Assembly (NCBI GenBank): GCA_002780065.1
Contig: PEWQ01000098.1
Location: 231 to 7,457, forward strand
Direction of reading: 5' to 3'
DNA: 7,227 nt
Source: Candidatus Hydrogenedentes bacterium CG07_land_8_20_14_0_80_42_17
GTDB taxonomy: Bacteria; UBA8481
Numbering within the stretch: position 1 is the stretch's first letter; each line of letters begins with the position of its first letter. Below the pieces are notes generated by a model. The model was not told the DNA's origin and did not search any database. It worked only from the letters and a program-made list of their open reading frames with translations. Positions 7,096 to 7,227 of the stretch are shown here, one piece after another. A program made the translations under genes and the position numbers.

Positions 7096-7227
7096 CTGCG
7101 CAAAAATGTAGGGGCGAACCTATGTGTTCGCCCTGATGCGGTTGTGCAAAAATGTAGGGGCGAACCTATGTGTTCGCCCTGATGCGGTTGTGCAAAAATG
7201 TAGGGGCGAACCTATGTGTTCGCCCTG
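7096..7227. repeat. Exact 46-bp tandem repeat with internal hairpin, running off the window edge
   Basis: Directly after the PorV-like stop codon, a 46-bp unit starting 'caaaaatgta' recurs at 7101, 7147 and 7193. The first two copies are identical over 46 bases and the third is identical over the 35 bases before the window ends. The few bases before 7101 (actgcg) resemble the unit end (gttgtg) only partly, so the array begins there. Each unit holds an inverted repeat plus a 22-base constant segment (gatgcggttgtgcaaaaatgta from copy to copy). No gene is visible in this stretch on either strand. Confidence 0.95.
7111..7134 (+). other. Hairpin in first tandem-repeat copy, possible transcript end
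   Basis: The arms gggcgaac (7112-7119) and gttcgccc (7126-7133) pair over 8 bp, closed by a 6-base loop (ctatgt), with a G-T wobble outside (7111/7134). The same hairpin recurs at 7158-7179 and 7204-7225. It lies 16 bases after the stop of the PorV-like gene, so it could stabilise or end the operon transcript. There is no T-run after the stem, so it is not a standard intrinsic terminator. Confidence 0.55.

Noticed and set aside
7111-7134. Rho-independent terminator
   Set aside because: The stem is adequate, but it is followed by gatgcggttg rather than a T-run, so it is kept only as a hairpin of unknown role.
7098-7227. CRISPR-like array: palindromic repeat with regular spacing
   Set aside because: The segments between the hairpins are identical from copy to copy and only 22 bases long. 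CRISPR spacers differ, so this is a simple tandem repeat. No cas gene is visible.

Overview
The window carries two adjacent plus-strand genes followed by a short non-coding tandem repeat. It most likely comes from an uncultured Gram-negative (diderm) bacterium in one of the lineages that make very large multidomain secreted proteins ending in a 'YPNPY...' C-terminal domain, next to PorV/PorQ-type outer-membrane proteins. Members of the FCB group and candidate phyla such as Elusimicrobiota, WOR-3, Desantisbacteria or Omnitrophota fit from general knowledge. There is no rRNA or core marker gene here, so the phylum is a guess. By eye the base composition is moderate, a little under half G+C.

Bases 2-6124 are the 3' part of one giant gene. 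Its frame is open back to the first bases of the window, so the true start lies upstream and the ATG at 89 is internal. At least 2040 residues are visible. In order they are: four related repeats of about 155 residues (2-1798), most carrying a calcium-loop-like D-x-D/N-x-D/N segment; ten fibronectin-III-like repeats of about 100 residues with a recurrent 'YYWRV' strand (1799-4840); an Ig-like domain (4859-5215); a Gly/Ser-rich stretch leading into a ZU5-like beta domain (5216-5812); and a type IX secretion-like sorting domain ending in 'KLAVIR' (5813-6121). No enzyme domain is visible. The protein looks like a long beta-sandwich stalk, adhesin or surface-layer protein.

Bases 6121-7095 encode a PorV/PorQ (UPF0164)-family beta-barrel protein. 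Its longest reading frame overlaps the giant gene by 4 bases (ATGA), so the two are probably co-transcribed. In the characterised type IX system PorV binds the C-terminal domain of substrates at the outer membrane. The arrangement therefore suggests a substrate encoded with its own shuttle or anchor protein. The first 21 codons of this frame are odd low-complexity sequence, and the signal peptide starts only at the ATG at 6184.

Bases 7096-7227 are non-coding and hold an exact 46-bp tandem repeat (two full copies and a third cut off by the window edge). Each copy contains a hairpin with an 8-bp GC-rich stem.
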